This document shows positions 1-8,073 of a stretch of DNA of 13,180 nt, in pieces (the first letter of the stretch is position 1; each line of letters opens with the position of its first letter). The notes below the pieces were generated by a model. That model had not been told where the DNA came from. It was given only the letters and a program-made list of their open reading frames with translations, and searched no databases. The stretch comes from Alphaproteobacteria bacterium (GTDB taxonomy: Bacteria; Pseudomonadota; Alphaproteobacteria; RF32; CAG-239): assembly GCA_017546885.1 (NCBI GenBank), contig JAFYRQ010000031.1, positions 1-13,180 on the forward strand, given 5' to 3'. The translations under genes were made by a program, and so were the position numbers.

Positions 1-92
1 ATACTCAATGGGGCGAATATTCTGCAAAAATAGCAGATGTTCATAAAGAATTGGGACTTAAACCGTATAAGAAGATTGTTCGTTATTTTTAG
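1..92 (+). CDS. 3' end of an unidentified protein (partial)
   Basis: One forward frame (codons from base 3) is open from the window edge to a TAG stop at 90-92; the other two forward frames stop earlier. It encodes 29 C-terminal residues, beginning TQWGEYSAKIADVHKEL and ending in KKIVRYF. The tail is basic and looks like an ordinary soluble C-terminus. Too little is present to assign a family, and I do not recognise it. About 90 bp separates it from the next gene, so it may belong to a different transcription unit from the dnaE operon. Confidence 0.6.
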   Translation, partial: TQWGEYSAKIADVHKELGLKPYKKIVRYF

Positions 93-181
93 TATAGGCA
101 AAACTGATAAAATTTGCTTGCACAAAACGGCAGTTTGTAACATTATAAATCCTGTTTAATAATAAAAGGATTTTGAGTGCT

Positions 182-550
182 ATGTTTAAAAAGTTAATGG
201 ACGGGGAGATAGGATTAGCCAGTACTTTTTGGAAGTTTGGCGTTCTCGGTTTGCCCATAATTACTTTCTTGAGCCGTTTTTTCGGTAAAATGCTGCTTCA
301 TAAGCTCAAGGGATATACTATTCTTTCTTATTATGTATCTCCGAATAATCCTATCGAAACATCTACGGTTGTTTTGACAATTTTGTATTTAGCTTCTTCT
401 TTTTCAATGATTTTCTATTCTTTTTCTCTTTTATTGGGAACATGGAGAAGTTCTGCGGAATACAACCGTAGTTTATGGTTTCGACATTTAGCAAGAATAT
501 TTATGGTTTTGATGATATTCTTTGCTCTTAAATTTACATTTAAATTTTAG
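182..550 (+). CDS. Small integral membrane protein, three predicted helices, unknown function
   Basis: This encodes 122 residues from the ATG at 182. An in-frame TTG at 173 could add three residues, but it lies only 2 nt after the AAAAGGA ribosome-binding site at 164-170. The ATG lies 11 nt after that site, so I prefer it. Hydrophobic segments are visible at about residues 14-32, 60-86 and 102-119, separated by basic loops (residues 37-43 and 89-103), which suggests a small inner-membrane protein. I recognise no catalytic motif or named family. It leads a tightly spaced series (8 nt to the next gene) that runs through a lipoprotein into dnaE, so it is probably cotranscribed with the polymerase gene. 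A functional link to replication is not implied. Confidence 0.75.
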   Translation: MFKKLMDGEIGLASTFWKFGVLGLPIITFLSRFFGKMLLHKLKGYTILSYYVSPNNPIETSTVVLTILYLASSFSMIFYSFSLLLGTWRSSAEYNRSLWFRHLARIFMVLMIFFALKFTFKF

Positions 551-558
551 GAAAAAAT

Positions 559-714
559 ATGAAAAAATTTTTACTTATATTGTTTGTTTTAGTAATTACC
601 GGATGCGCAGCCGGAGAGTTAAAAGAAAATCGCCGTCGTTTATATGAAATGAATTCCGACAAGGAAATTTGCGAAAAACATCCTGAACGTTGTATCAGCG
701 GTGTTTCTTGGTAA
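559..714 (+). CDS. Short lipoprotein (51 aa)
   Basis: The product is 51 residues: a basic hydrophobic signal (MKKFLLILFVLVITGC) ends in a lipobox ITGC, so Cys16 would be lipidated and the mature protein would have only about 36 residues. The mature part is charged and ends with two further cysteines (C38, C45) in the segment EICEKHPERCISGVSW, which could form a disulfide. The start is supported by an AGGAA Shine-Dalgarno at 549-553 overlapping the stop of the preceding gene. It ends 14 nt before dnaE. Its exact fit between two genes, good ribosome-binding site and convincing lipobox argue that it is real despite its length. The function is unknown; it is probably anchored in the envelope. Confidence 0.82.
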   Translation: MKKFLLILFVLVITGCAAGELKENRRRLYEMNSDKEICEKHPERCISGVSW

Positions 715-728
715 TTTAGGAAAACAGT

Positions 729-3700
729 ATGATTAGTCCGCAATTTGTACATTTGCGAGTGCATTCGGCATACTCTCTGTTAGAGGGGGCAATGAAGATG
801 CCCGCACTTACCGAAAAAATTGCGGCGATGGGTTTTCCTGCCGTTGCGGTAACCGATACTTCAACAATGTTTGGCGCAAAAGCTTTTTCGGCGATGGCTC
901 CGAAATGCGGGGTTAAACCTATTTTGGGAACGCAGATGTATTTGCGTAATCCCGATGCAGATGATGTTCTCAAATCTAAAGGAAAAATTGTAGAGCCGGA
1001 TAAGATTGTGTTGCTTGTTCAAAATCAAGCAGGTTATATGAATATTATAAAACTTATGCAACAATCTTATTTAGGTGGCCTTACTTCTATGGCGGAAAAA
1101 CCGCAAATTACACTTGAAGATTTGAAAAAATATAATGAAGGATTAATTGTTTTAACTGCCGGTGCCGATGGTCAGGCCGGGCGATTAATCCTGGAAAATC
1201 GTATTGATGAAGCGGAAGATTTTATACTGCAACTCAAAGAAGTCTATGGTGATCGTTTGTATATGGAAATCTCTCGTATCGGCTTGGATAAAGAAACTAA
1301 AACCGAGCCGGTATTTTTGGATTTTGCATATAAACATAATATCCCTTTAGTGGCAACAAATGAGGCATTTTTCTTTGATGCCGAAATGTATGAAGCTCAT
1401 GATGCTTTGGTTTGTATTGCCATGGGGGAATATGTTGCTAATGAGAATCGTCCGCACTATTCTCCGAATCAACGTTTGAAAACGACAACAGAAATGCTGG
1501 AACTGTTCAAAGATTTGCCGGAAGCTACGGCAAATACGGTTCAGATTGCAAAACGTTGTAATTTTATGCTTGAGTTTGTTGCTCCGTTGCTTCCGATTTT
1601 TGAATGTCCGGAAGGGAAAACTCAAAATGAGTATATTCGAGAACAGGCATATATCGGTCTGAATAAACTTATGAAATTAAATGTTTATTTTGAAGGAATG
1701 ACCGAAGAGCAAAAACGTGAGATTGATAAAAAATATTATGCGCGTCTTGAATATGAATTAAGCGTTATTGAGAAAATGGGATTTGCCGGATATTTTCTTA
1801 TTGTGGCGGATTTCATTAAGTGGTCAAAAAATAATGGCGTTCCTGTCGGGCCGGGACGTGGTTCCGGTGCAGGTTCTATCGTTGCTTGGTCTTTACGTAT
1901 TACCGATTTGGATCCGTTGAAATTAGATTTGCTTTTTGAACGTTTCTTAAATCCCGAACGTATTAATATGCCGGACTTTGATGTCGATTTTTGTCAGGAA
2001 AATCGTTATAAAACAATAGAATATGTGCAAAACAAATATGGTATAGATCATGTAGCACAAATTATTACTTATGGTAAATTGCAGTCAAAAGCCGTAATCA
2101 GAGATGTGGCTCGTGTGTTGCAAATGCCGTATTCTCAAGCGGATAGAATAAGTAAGATGATTCCGCCTCCAGCTCAAGGAAAACAACCCAGTTTGAAGCA
2201 AGCTCTTGAGCAAGTTGCAGAATTAGAAGAAATGCGACAAGAGGACCCGCAAGTTAATAAACTTTTTGAAATAGCGATGAAACTTGAGGGATTGTATCGA
2301 AATACCGGTATGCACGCAGCCGGTGTGGTTATCGGTGACAGACCTCTCGATTTGTTAGTTCCTCTTTATAAAGATCCGAAAGCAGATATGCCGGTTACTC
2401 AATATGATATGAAATATATTGAAGAAACCGGATTGATAAAATTTGACTTTTTGGGATTAAAAACTCTTACAACCATTAAAAAAGCTGTTGATTTAATAAA
2501 ATTAAATCATGGGGTTGATATTGATGTCGATACCTTGCCTTTGGATGATGAAGCTACTTATGAACTTTTGCAAAGAGGAGATACCGCCGGTGTGTTCCAA
2601 TTTGAATCTGCAGGAATGAAAGAAGTACATAAGCAGATAAAACCTGACCGTTTTGAAGACCTTATCGCTATTGTGTCGTTGTATCGTCCGGGGCCGATGG
2701 ATAATATTCCGAGCTATATTCGTCGCAAACACGGAGAAGAAGAAATTGCTTATCTGCATCCTGATTTGGAACCTATTTTGAAAAATACTTACGGTATTAT
2801 GGTTTATCAGGAGCAGGTTATGAAAATTGCTCAGGAATTAGCCGGTTATACTTTAGGTGCCGCAGATAAGTTGCGTAAGGCAATGGGTAAAAAAATTGCC
2901 GAAGAAATGGTAAAACACCGTGCTATTTTTACCGATGGTGCGGTTGCAAAAGGAATTGATAGAGATACTGCAACAAGTATTTTTGATCAAATGGAAAAAT
3001 TTGCTTCGTACGGATTTAATAAATCTCACGCAGCGGCATATTCTTTGATATCATATCAAACCGCATATTTGAAAGCTCATTATCCGGTAGAGTTTATGAG
3101 TGCGACGATGACAATGGATATCATCAATACCGATAAGTTAAAGTTTTTCAAAGAAGAATGTAAAAAAATGGGAATACAGGTTGTTCAACCTGATATTAAT
3201 AATTCCAGCTATGAATTTACGGTAAAAGATAATAAGATTTTCTATGCTTTGGCTGCGATAAAAGGTGTGGGTGAAGCAAATATGAGAGCTCTTGTTGCCG
3301 AGAGGGAAGCTCACGGTAAATTTAAGGATATATCCGACTTTATTCACAGAATGGATATAAAGCAAATAAACCGCAAACAACTTGAACAACTTATAAAAGC
3401 AGGGGCATTTGATTGTTTAGATAAAAATCGCGGAAAATTATTTGCAAATATAGATAATATTATTCAGCATATCAGCTCAAGTTGTGAACTCAAAACAAGC
3501 AGTCAAACTTCTTTGTTCGGAGCAGAAGAAATATCTGCACAGGTTCGTCTGAAAGAAGCTCCCGATTGGCCGGAATTGGAAAGACTTAATCTTGAAGCTG
3601 AGGCGATAAGTTTTTATTTATCTGCGCATCCGTTAGACAGCTATCAGGTAGGTATGGAAAAGTTAGGAGTTAAAAGTTGCAGTGAAGTATTTCGCGGTTT

Positions 3701-4205
3701 GCAAGTCGGAGATTCTTTGCGTGCAAAACTGGCCGGTTGTGTGAGTTCTTTTTCAAAAAGAGTTTCACAAAAAGGAAATAAATTTGCTATTCTGGGTTTA
3801 ACCGACAGTACCGGCGGCTTTGAAGGATTTGTATTTTCTGAAACGCTTAATCGCAGCGAAGATATTATTAATTCGGGATTTCCGCTATTGGTAAGTGCAA
3901 CAATTGAAAAACAAAGCGAAGACGGAAGTCCTCGAGTTTTAATAAACAGTGTTGAAACTTTGGATAAAGCTATTGCAGATGTTTCAAACGGTATTATAAT
4001 TCATATAAGCGATATTGGAGCCGTTCATCCCGTACGCGAAATTTTGCAAAAGGATAGAAACGGACCTAATAAGGTTTATATTAAACCTGAAAATAACGAA
4101 TGGGATATACGCATAGAGCTGCCCGGAGGTTTTGCGTTTGCTGATGACGGGATAATCAGTAAAATTAAGGCAGTCAAAGGTGTTACAACAGTAAAGGAGA
4201 TTTAA
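729..4205 (+). CDS. dnaE: DNA polymerase III subunit alpha (replicative polymerase)
   Basis: This is the catalytic alpha subunit of the replicative DNA polymerase III holoenzyme, 1158 residues, normal for DnaE. In order: a PHP domain (about 5-280); the polymerase core with the GPGRGSGAGS motif (374-383), the acidic MPDFDVDF motif (414-421, catalytic D418 and D420 by alignment to E. coli D401/D403) and KFDFLGLKTL (571-580, third Asp D573); the fingers segment GFNKSHAAAYSLISYQTAY (762-780); a helix-hairpin-helix region (about 840-900); a QTSLF pentapeptide (926-930) fitting the beta-clamp-binding consensus; and an OB-fold (about 995-1070). PHP metal-site residues are substituted (HLRVHS, TDTSTMFGA), as is common in proteobacterial DnaE, so the domain is probably structural and proofreading is left to a separate epsilon subunit. 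The ATG is preceded by AGGAAA at 718-723. Confidence 0.98.
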   Translation: MISPQFVHLRVHSAYSLLEGAMKMPALTEKIAAMGFPAVAVTDTSTMFGAKAFSAMAPKCGVKPILGTQMYLRNPDADDVLKSKGKIVEPDKIVLLVQNQAGYMNIIKLMQQSYLGGLTSMAEKPQITLEDLKKYNEGLIVLTAGADGQAGRLILENRIDEAEDFILQLKEVYGDRLYMEISRIGLDKETKTEPVFLDFAYKHNIPLVATNEAFFFDAEMYEAHDALVCIAMGEYVANENRPHYSPNQRLKTTTEMLELFKDLPEATANTVQIAKRCNFMLEFVAPLLPIFECPEGKTQNEYIREQAYIGLNKLMKLNVYFEGMTEEQKREIDKKYYARLEYELSVIEKMGFAGYFLIVADFIKWSKNNGVPVGPGRGSGAGSIVAWSLRITDLDPLKLDLLFERFLNPERINMPDFDVDFCQENRYKTIEYVQNKYGIDHVAQIITYGKLQSKAVIRDVARVLQMPYSQADRISKMIPPPAQGKQPSLKQALEQVAELEEMRQEDPQVNKLFEIAMKLEGLYRNTGMHAAGVVIGDRPLDLLVPLYKDPKADMPVTQYDMKYIEETGLIKFDFLGLKTLTTIKKAVDLIKLNHGVDIDVDTLPLDDEATYELLQRGDTAGVFQFESAGMKEVHKQIKPDRFEDLIAIVSLYRPGPMDNIPSYIRRKHGEEEIAYLHPDLEPILKNTYGIMVYQEQVMKIAQELAGYTLGAADKLRKAMGKKIAEEMVKHRAIFTDGAVAKGIDRDTATSIFDQMEKFASYGFNKSHAAAYSLISYQTAYLKAHYPVEFMSATMTMDIINTDKLKFFKEECKKMGIQVVQPDINNSSYEFTVKDNKIFYALAAIKGVGEANMRALVAEREAHGKFKDISDFIHRMDIKQINRKQLEQLIKAGAFDCLDKNRGKLFANIDNIIQHISSSCELKTSSQTSLFGAEEISAQVRLKEAPDWPELERLNLEAEAISFYLSAHPLDSYQVGMEKLGVKSCSEVFRGLQVGDSLRAKLAGCVSSFSKRVSQKGNKFAILGLTDSTGGFEGFVFSETLNRSEDIINSGFPLLVSATIEKQSEDGSPRVLINSVETLDKAIADVSNGIIIHISDIGAVHPVREILQKDRNGPNKVYIKPENNEWDIRIELPGGFAFADDGIISKIKAVKGVTTVKEI

Positions 4206-4207
4206 CT

Positions 4208-5077
4208 ATGAAAGAAAAATTGCTTCAAATTGCCGAAAAAATTCAAAAAATCGGTGATGAAAGAATAAGCGAAAATAAGGGAAAAAATGAAATATCTCTT
4301 TCTTCTTTAACATTTTTGCCGTTCGGTTTGTGGATATATTATATCAAATCATTTGCTGTTTTGTGCTGTATTTTTGCACCATTAATGGCTGTTTTGTCTT
4401 TTGCTACAAACAATAGCATAGCTTGCGGATACCAAGAATATGCTGAAGTTATTCCGTTTAAATGCGATACCCAAAATATTGCTTTGTATGTGACATTTTT
4501 CTTCTTAAGACTTTTGATGATTTGCGTATTTTTGAAATCGTGGTATCGTATTGCGGTTAAACATGAATTTATAAATGTTCGAGAAGTATTGCTTATCAAT
4601 AATCAGGATTGGAAATTATTTGCAGCCTTTGTTCTCGGTATTATGGTTAATCTTACTCCGGTCGCTTCTCTTGCGTTATTAATTGCAAGAGTACCCAATC
4701 CTAATTGGATAATAGAAAGCATATATTTTGCAGTGGTTTCTTTCGGTTTCTTAGTGCCTTTGTTTGCAGTTCGTTTTTACAGCAGTATTGCATTTATTTT
4801 GAACAATCAAAAATTTCCTTCATTTATAAAATTTTTGAAATCAACATCTGATAACGGGTTGAAATTGTTAGTTTCGGTGGCTGTTATGGCTTTGTTCTGC
4901 TCTATTTTAATGTTATATTTCAGCAATATTATGGGAGCAATTTTACCGATTAATTTCTGGGTATTCGGTATTTTGGGCGAAGTTCTCTATAATGTTGCTT
5001 TGCTCGCGGTTATGGTGTTGTTAACTAACTACACCATTGTTCAAAAGGCTGAAATTTTTAAGGGTAGTGAAGAATAA
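4208..5077 (+). CDS. Polytopic membrane protein of unknown function
   Basis: The product has 289 residues. A charged, probably cytosolic N-terminus (about 1-40) is followed by roughly six hydrophobic helices at about 45-66, 91-109, 137-158, 168-197, 218-238 and 253-275, and a short charged tail. Two cysteines (C73, C86) sit in the loop after helix 1, which could be periplasmic. I recognise no transporter or enzyme motif and cannot name a family. The ATG lies 2 nt after the dnaE stop and 7 nt after a strong AAGGAGA ribosome-binding site (4194-4200) inside the end of dnaE, so it is translated from the same message. It is the last gene of the operon; the following terminator hairpin overlaps its stop codon. 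Confidence 0.85.
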   Translation: MKEKLLQIAEKIQKIGDERISENKGKNEISLSSLTFLPFGLWIYYIKSFAVLCCIFAPLMAVLSFATNNSIACGYQEYAEVIPFKCDTQNIALYVTFFFLRLLMICVFLKSWYRIAVKHEFINVREVLLINNQDWKLFAAFVLGIMVNLTPVASLALLIARVPNPNWIIESIYFAVVSFGFLVPLFAVRFYSSIAFILNNQKFPSFIKFLKSTSDNGLKLLVSVAVMALFCSILMLYFSNIMGAILPINFWVFGILGEVLYNVALLAVMVLLTNYTIVQKAEIFKGSEE

Positions 5078-5089
5078 ACTTCACTACCC
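5062..5089. terminator. Hairpin between convergent genes, probable bidirectional terminator
   Basis: GGGTAGTGAAG (5062-5072) pairs perfectly with CTTCACTACCC (5079-5089): an 11-bp stem with a 6-nt AATAAA loop that contains most of the stop codon of the upstream gene. It sits between two convergent genes. The following T-tracts are modest on both strands (CAATTTTG to the right, TTAAAAATTTC to the left), so termination may be imperfect or Rho-assisted. The fold is seen; the function is inferred. Confidence 0.7.
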
Positions 5090-5113
5090 CTTCAATTTTG
5101 CTCGAATTTGTTT

Positions 5114-7252
5114 CTATAAAATTTTTATAATCTCCGGGATTATATCCAGTTTATATACATTTTCTGTTTGAGCAGATTTATTATATTTATCGTCAGCATC
5201 TAACGCATAAATATTCGGTTGTTGAGTTGCAAACTCATAGCCGATGATGATTTGCTCTGCATTGTTTTTAAGTTTTTGCATCAAGTTGTTGGCTTCTGCT
5301 ATATTATGACGAATCAGCCCCTCACGTTTTGCAAATAATTTGCTGTATGTGAAGATGGTATATATCATTGCGACAATGATTAAAGCCGAAATGAAGTGAA
5401 CATATACTGTCATCATTAATATTGAAATAGCAATCAATATGACTGCAAACAGTTTTAGAGCTCTTCTGATCCATTTGTTTTTGAGGTTTATATTAAAAAT
5501 AAACCAATAAAGAGCAATGGTTATGCTTGTGGAGAATAATACTCCGAATGTTTTTAGCATATCGATACTCAGATAAGATATAGCTAATTCGACTAAAATT
5601 ACCATCAATGCGCTAAATAATACATATCCGGCGTTTAGCTTTAATAATAACCATTTCAAACGTTTGTTTGTGTCTTTTTCTACAAAATCATAAGCTTTTT
5701 TTAGCTTTATTGCTACTTCCGGAGTAATGCTTAAAACAACGTCTTTATTTGTGAAAATTTGTTTTATTGCTTTTGTTTCCGAAGAAGTTAAAGACTTAAA
5801 GTTGTCTGTTTTCTTTATTAAAGAGATGCCTTTATCGTCTTTGTTAATGTTGATAATGCCTCTCTTGTACATATCCAATAAAAATGCACCGAAGGAAACT
5901 TTGTCAAATATTCCTTTTACTAACATTCTGTATAGAGCAGGTGTTCTTTGATATTTTATTTTGGCATTATCTGTTGCGGATTTATCGATATTTTTCCAAG
6001 AAATCAGGTAAGCACACAAAATTGCACCGAGACCGAATAAAGCAAATAAAATATCACCGTAATCTTCCATAAACCACTTAAATTTCTTGCCGAAATCCGG
6101 TTCGATAAAACCTTCTTTGGGGATACGAACCAACATGTGCATTCCTTCTCCGGCAAATAACGGAAGAGCGGATTTGAAACCTAAAATATTGTTTTGCGGA
6201 TTTAGAGTGATAACAGAGCCCTCCGTTGTTATATTGTTCGGCAAAAATCCGGTCATAAGGGTTTGTCCCAAAGGACGAACATTTATCGGAAGTCTGACGG
6301 TTGCAATAGCATTTGTAATGGCTAAATTCCAATAGCTTCCGGTTACGTCCCAATAAAATTCGTTAAAGTCTTCATAGTACCATAATTTACGGTCAAGGAT
6401 ATAATCGAACTCATAGGTGTAAATTCCGTTTTGTAAAGGGAATTGCTTTTTAGGTGTAATTAAAAAACGGTCAAATTCGTCTTTCAACACATATTCGATT
6501 TCGGTATTGTTAATCTTAACACTGGTTAAATAAGGGATAGTGCTGTTTTTTACATTTTCACGAGAGATAGAATATTTTGGTAATGCTTTTGACAGACCAT
6601 ATTTTAATTTTTCTCCGTTTGCAATAACCGTAACTGTTTCTTTAATTCTCACCAATCCGTTCGGCATAATTTCAATTTTGCTTGAAAGATAAGGGATATG
6701 TTCTTTTGCCGGAGCAGAGATTGTTTCTCCGTTAGGAAGCTCAACATCAATAACATCGAAACCAAGTTGTTCGACCGGACGATTACGATATTGCTCCAAT
6801 GCTAATTCGGAAGCTAATTTTGCTTCGGAAGGAGCAGATGTAGCAGAAGCTTCCGTAGCTGTTGACGGCAAAATATCGGCAGGCTTTTGATGATTATTAA
6901 AACTTACTTTATCAAGTGCTTGTTCGTATATTTTTTGGAAAGTTGATTTTTCTCCCTGTGCCTGTTGAGCTAAAAATTCATCACTTCTGATAATACTCAT
7001 ACCGGAGTTTTGATTAACGAGTTCTTGAGATGTTTTGGTCGCTTTTTTAGCGCGTTCTCTGATATATTCTCTCAACTCATCACTATCTTCGGGAAGCCCC
7101 GGGTAGTTTCGCACTTGGTTGGCAGGACGATTTTGTCCTTGCTTCATTTTTTCAAACTCTATCGGGTTTTTAACTTCTCTTGTTCCGGCAAAAACAGATG
7201 TTGTCAAAAAACAAGCGCTAATGAAATATATTGCAAAAAAAAGTTTTTTCAT
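5114..7252 (-). CDS. DUF2207-type membrane protein with signal peptide and long N-terminal extension
   Basis: The product has 712 residues. A signal peptide is evident (cleavage likely after SVFA, residue 22). A polar extension (about 23-185), rich in Gln, Glu and Ala, precedes a beta-rich extracytoplasmic domain (about 186-380). That domain has DUF2207 hallmarks: a start like IEIMPNGLVRIKETVTV (193-209), then EFYWDVTGSYWNLAITNA (298-315) and a later VRLP. One helix follows at 400-418, then a cytosolic segment (about 430-535) and four helices at about 541-560, 564-589, 598-617 and 619-636, with a polar C-terminus. DUF2207 proteins are predicted membrane proteins without an established biochemical role. 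The usual glycine-rich C-terminal tail of many members is absent. The start is supported by AAAGGCGG, complementary to 7259-7266. It is transcribed alone, divergent from the glmU-like gene. Confidence 0.85.
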   Translation of the reverse strand: MKKLFFAIYFISACFLTTSVFAGTREVKNPIEFEKMKQGQNRPANQVRNYPGLPEDSDELREYIRERAKKATKTSQELVNQNSGMSIIRSDEFLAQQAQGEKSTFQKIYEQALDKVSFNNHQKPADILPSTATEASATSAPSEAKLASELALEQYRNRPVEQLGFDVIDVELPNGETISAPAKEHIPYLSSKIEIMPNGLVRIKETVTVIANGEKLKYGLSKALPKYSISRENVKNSTIPYLTSVKINNTEIEYVLKDEFDRFLITPKKQFPLQNGIYTYEFDYILDRKLWYYEDFNEFYWDVTGSYWNLAITNAIATVRLPINVRPLGQTLMTGFLPNNITTEGSVITLNPQNNILGFKSALPLFAGEGMHMLVRIPKEGFIEPDFGKKFKWFMEDYGDILFALFGLGAILCAYLISWKNIDKSATDNAKIKYQRTPALYRMLVKGIFDKVSFGAFLLDMYKRGIININKDDKGISLIKKTDNFKSLTSSETKAIKQIFTNKDVVLSITPEVAIKLKKAYDFVEKDTNKRLKWLLLKLNAGYVLFSALMVILVELAISYLSIDMLKTFGVLFSTSITIALYWFIFNINLKNKWIRRALKLFAVILIAISILMMTVYVHFISALIIVAMIYTIFTYSKLFAKREGLIRHNIAEANNLMQKLKNNAEQIIIGYEFATQQPNIYALDADDKYNKSAQTENVYKLDIIPEIIKIL

Positions 7253-7263
7253 AAAATACCGCC

Positions 7264-7275
7264 TTTGTTAACAAA
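7264..7275. promoter_or_regulatory. 12-bp perfect palindrome in a divergent intergenic region
   Basis: TTTGTTAACAAA reads the same on both strands. It lies 11 nt upstream of the DUF2207 gene start and overlaps the -35 hexamer proposed for the rightward operon. The position would suit an operator controlling both directions, but short AT-rich palindromes occur by chance and no second copy supports it. Confidence 0.25.
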
Positions 7276-7293
7276 TAAGATATATTTGATAAT
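7265..7293 (+). promoter_or_regulatory. Candidate sigma-70-type promoter for the glmU-like/pepF operon
   Basis: TTGTTA (7265-7270) and GATAAT (7288-7293) are separated by 17 nt, matching the -35/-10 consensus at 4 of 6 and 5 of 6 positions. Transcription would start near 7300, leaving a leader of about 35 nt before the ATG at 7336, with an AGAAAGGA ribosome-binding site in between. AT-rich DNA yields chance matches, so this is a prediction. Confidence 0.45.
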
Positions 7294-7335
7294 ATAGAAT
7301 ACAGTTATTAAAAAAATGTTAGAAAGGAAAATATA

Positions 7336-8073
7336 ATGAATAATTCTAAAGTTGCTGCCGTTGTTTTAGGTGCAGGTAAGGGAACTCGTATGCAATCAGA
7401 TCTTCCGAAGGTTATGATGCCGTTGTGCGGAAAACCTATGATACGTCATATCATTGATGCAATGGAAGAAATGAAAGCAGATAAAATTGTAACCGTTATT
7501 GCTCCGGATGGAGATTTGGTGAAAAAAGAAGTTGCACCTCACAAAACTTGTGTTCAGCACCAACAACTCGGAACCGGAAATGCCGTTTTATCCGCTCGTG
7601 AAGAAATCGAAGGTTTTGATGGTGATGTTTTGGTTATTTTCGGTGACAATCCGATTACAACAGTAGCTACATATCAAAAAATGATTGAAAAACGTCGTGA
7701 AGGATATGCTATTGTTGTATTAGGCTTTACACCTGCCGATGCTGCTCGTTACGGTCGTTTGAAAATTGAAAACGGCGAGTTGGTAAAAATTGTAGAATTT
7801 AAAGATGCTACTGATGAGGAAAGGGCTATTAAATTATGTAATTCCGGCATTATGTGTTTTGACGGAAACGTTATGGTTGATATTTTATCCGAAATCGGTA
7901 ATGAAAATGCTGCCGGAGAATATTATCTTACAGATGCAATCGCAATCGCTCGTTCAAAAGGTATGAAATGTGCGGTGGTAGAATGTTCTGCCGAAGAAGT
8001 TGCAGGAGCTAATACTCGTGAAGAATTAGCTATGTTGGAAAGCTTTTTAATGAAAAGACAAGGAAATAAATAG
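7336..8073 (+). CDS. glmU: GlmU-like N-acetylglucosamine-1-phosphate uridylyltransferase, N-terminal domain only
   Basis: A nucleotidyltransferase of 245 residues matching the pyrophosphorylase half of GlmU, which makes UDP-GlcNAc from UTP and GlcNAc-1-phosphate for peptidoglycan and lipopolysaccharide. Visible motifs: LGAGKGTRM (11-19), LPKVMMPLCGKPM (23-35), QHQQLGTGNAV (74-84), GDNPI (103-107, D104 as Mg ligand), YGRL (139-142), VEFKDA (153-158), NSGIM (169-173), GEYYLTD (194-200) and GANTR (224-228, N226 as second Mg ligand). Catalytic residues therefore look intact. Normal bifunctional GlmU is about 450 residues with a left-handed beta-helix acetyltransferase domain. Here the protein stops cleanly at TAG, and the downstream frame has no hexapeptide repeats. 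GlcNAc-1-phosphate would have to be made by another protein, or the substrate differs (another sugar-1-phosphate). The start has AGAAAGGA 12 nt upstream. Confidence 0.88.
   Translation: MNNSKVAAVVLGAGKGTRMQSDLPKVMMPLCGKPMIRHIIDAMEEMKADKIVTVIAPDGDLVKKEVAPHKTCVQHQQLGTGNAVLSAREEIEGFDGDVLVIFGDNPITTVATYQKMIEKRREGYAIVVLGFTPADAARYGRLKIENGELVKIVEFKDATDEERAIKLCNSGIMCFDGNVMVDILSEIGNENAAGEYYLTDAIAIARSKGMKCAVVECSAEEVAGANTREELAMLESFLMKRQGNK

Noticed and set aside
93..181. Promoter for the dnaE operon in the gap before the first membrane protein gene
   Set aside because: TTGCAC and TATAAA are present but 20 nt apart, outside the usual spacing, and alternatives are weak; not strong enough to list as a feature.
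729..1570. Substituted PHP motif in DnaE as evidence of a novel or damaged polymerase
   Set aside because: Loss of PHP metal ligands is common in proteobacterial DnaE, and the polymerase motifs, clamp-binding motif and length are all normal.
6078..6353. Antisense and overlapping open frames inside the DUF2207 gene and dnaE
   Set aside because: They lack ribosome-binding sites and recognisable domains, and have compositions expected of shadow frames of the real genes.
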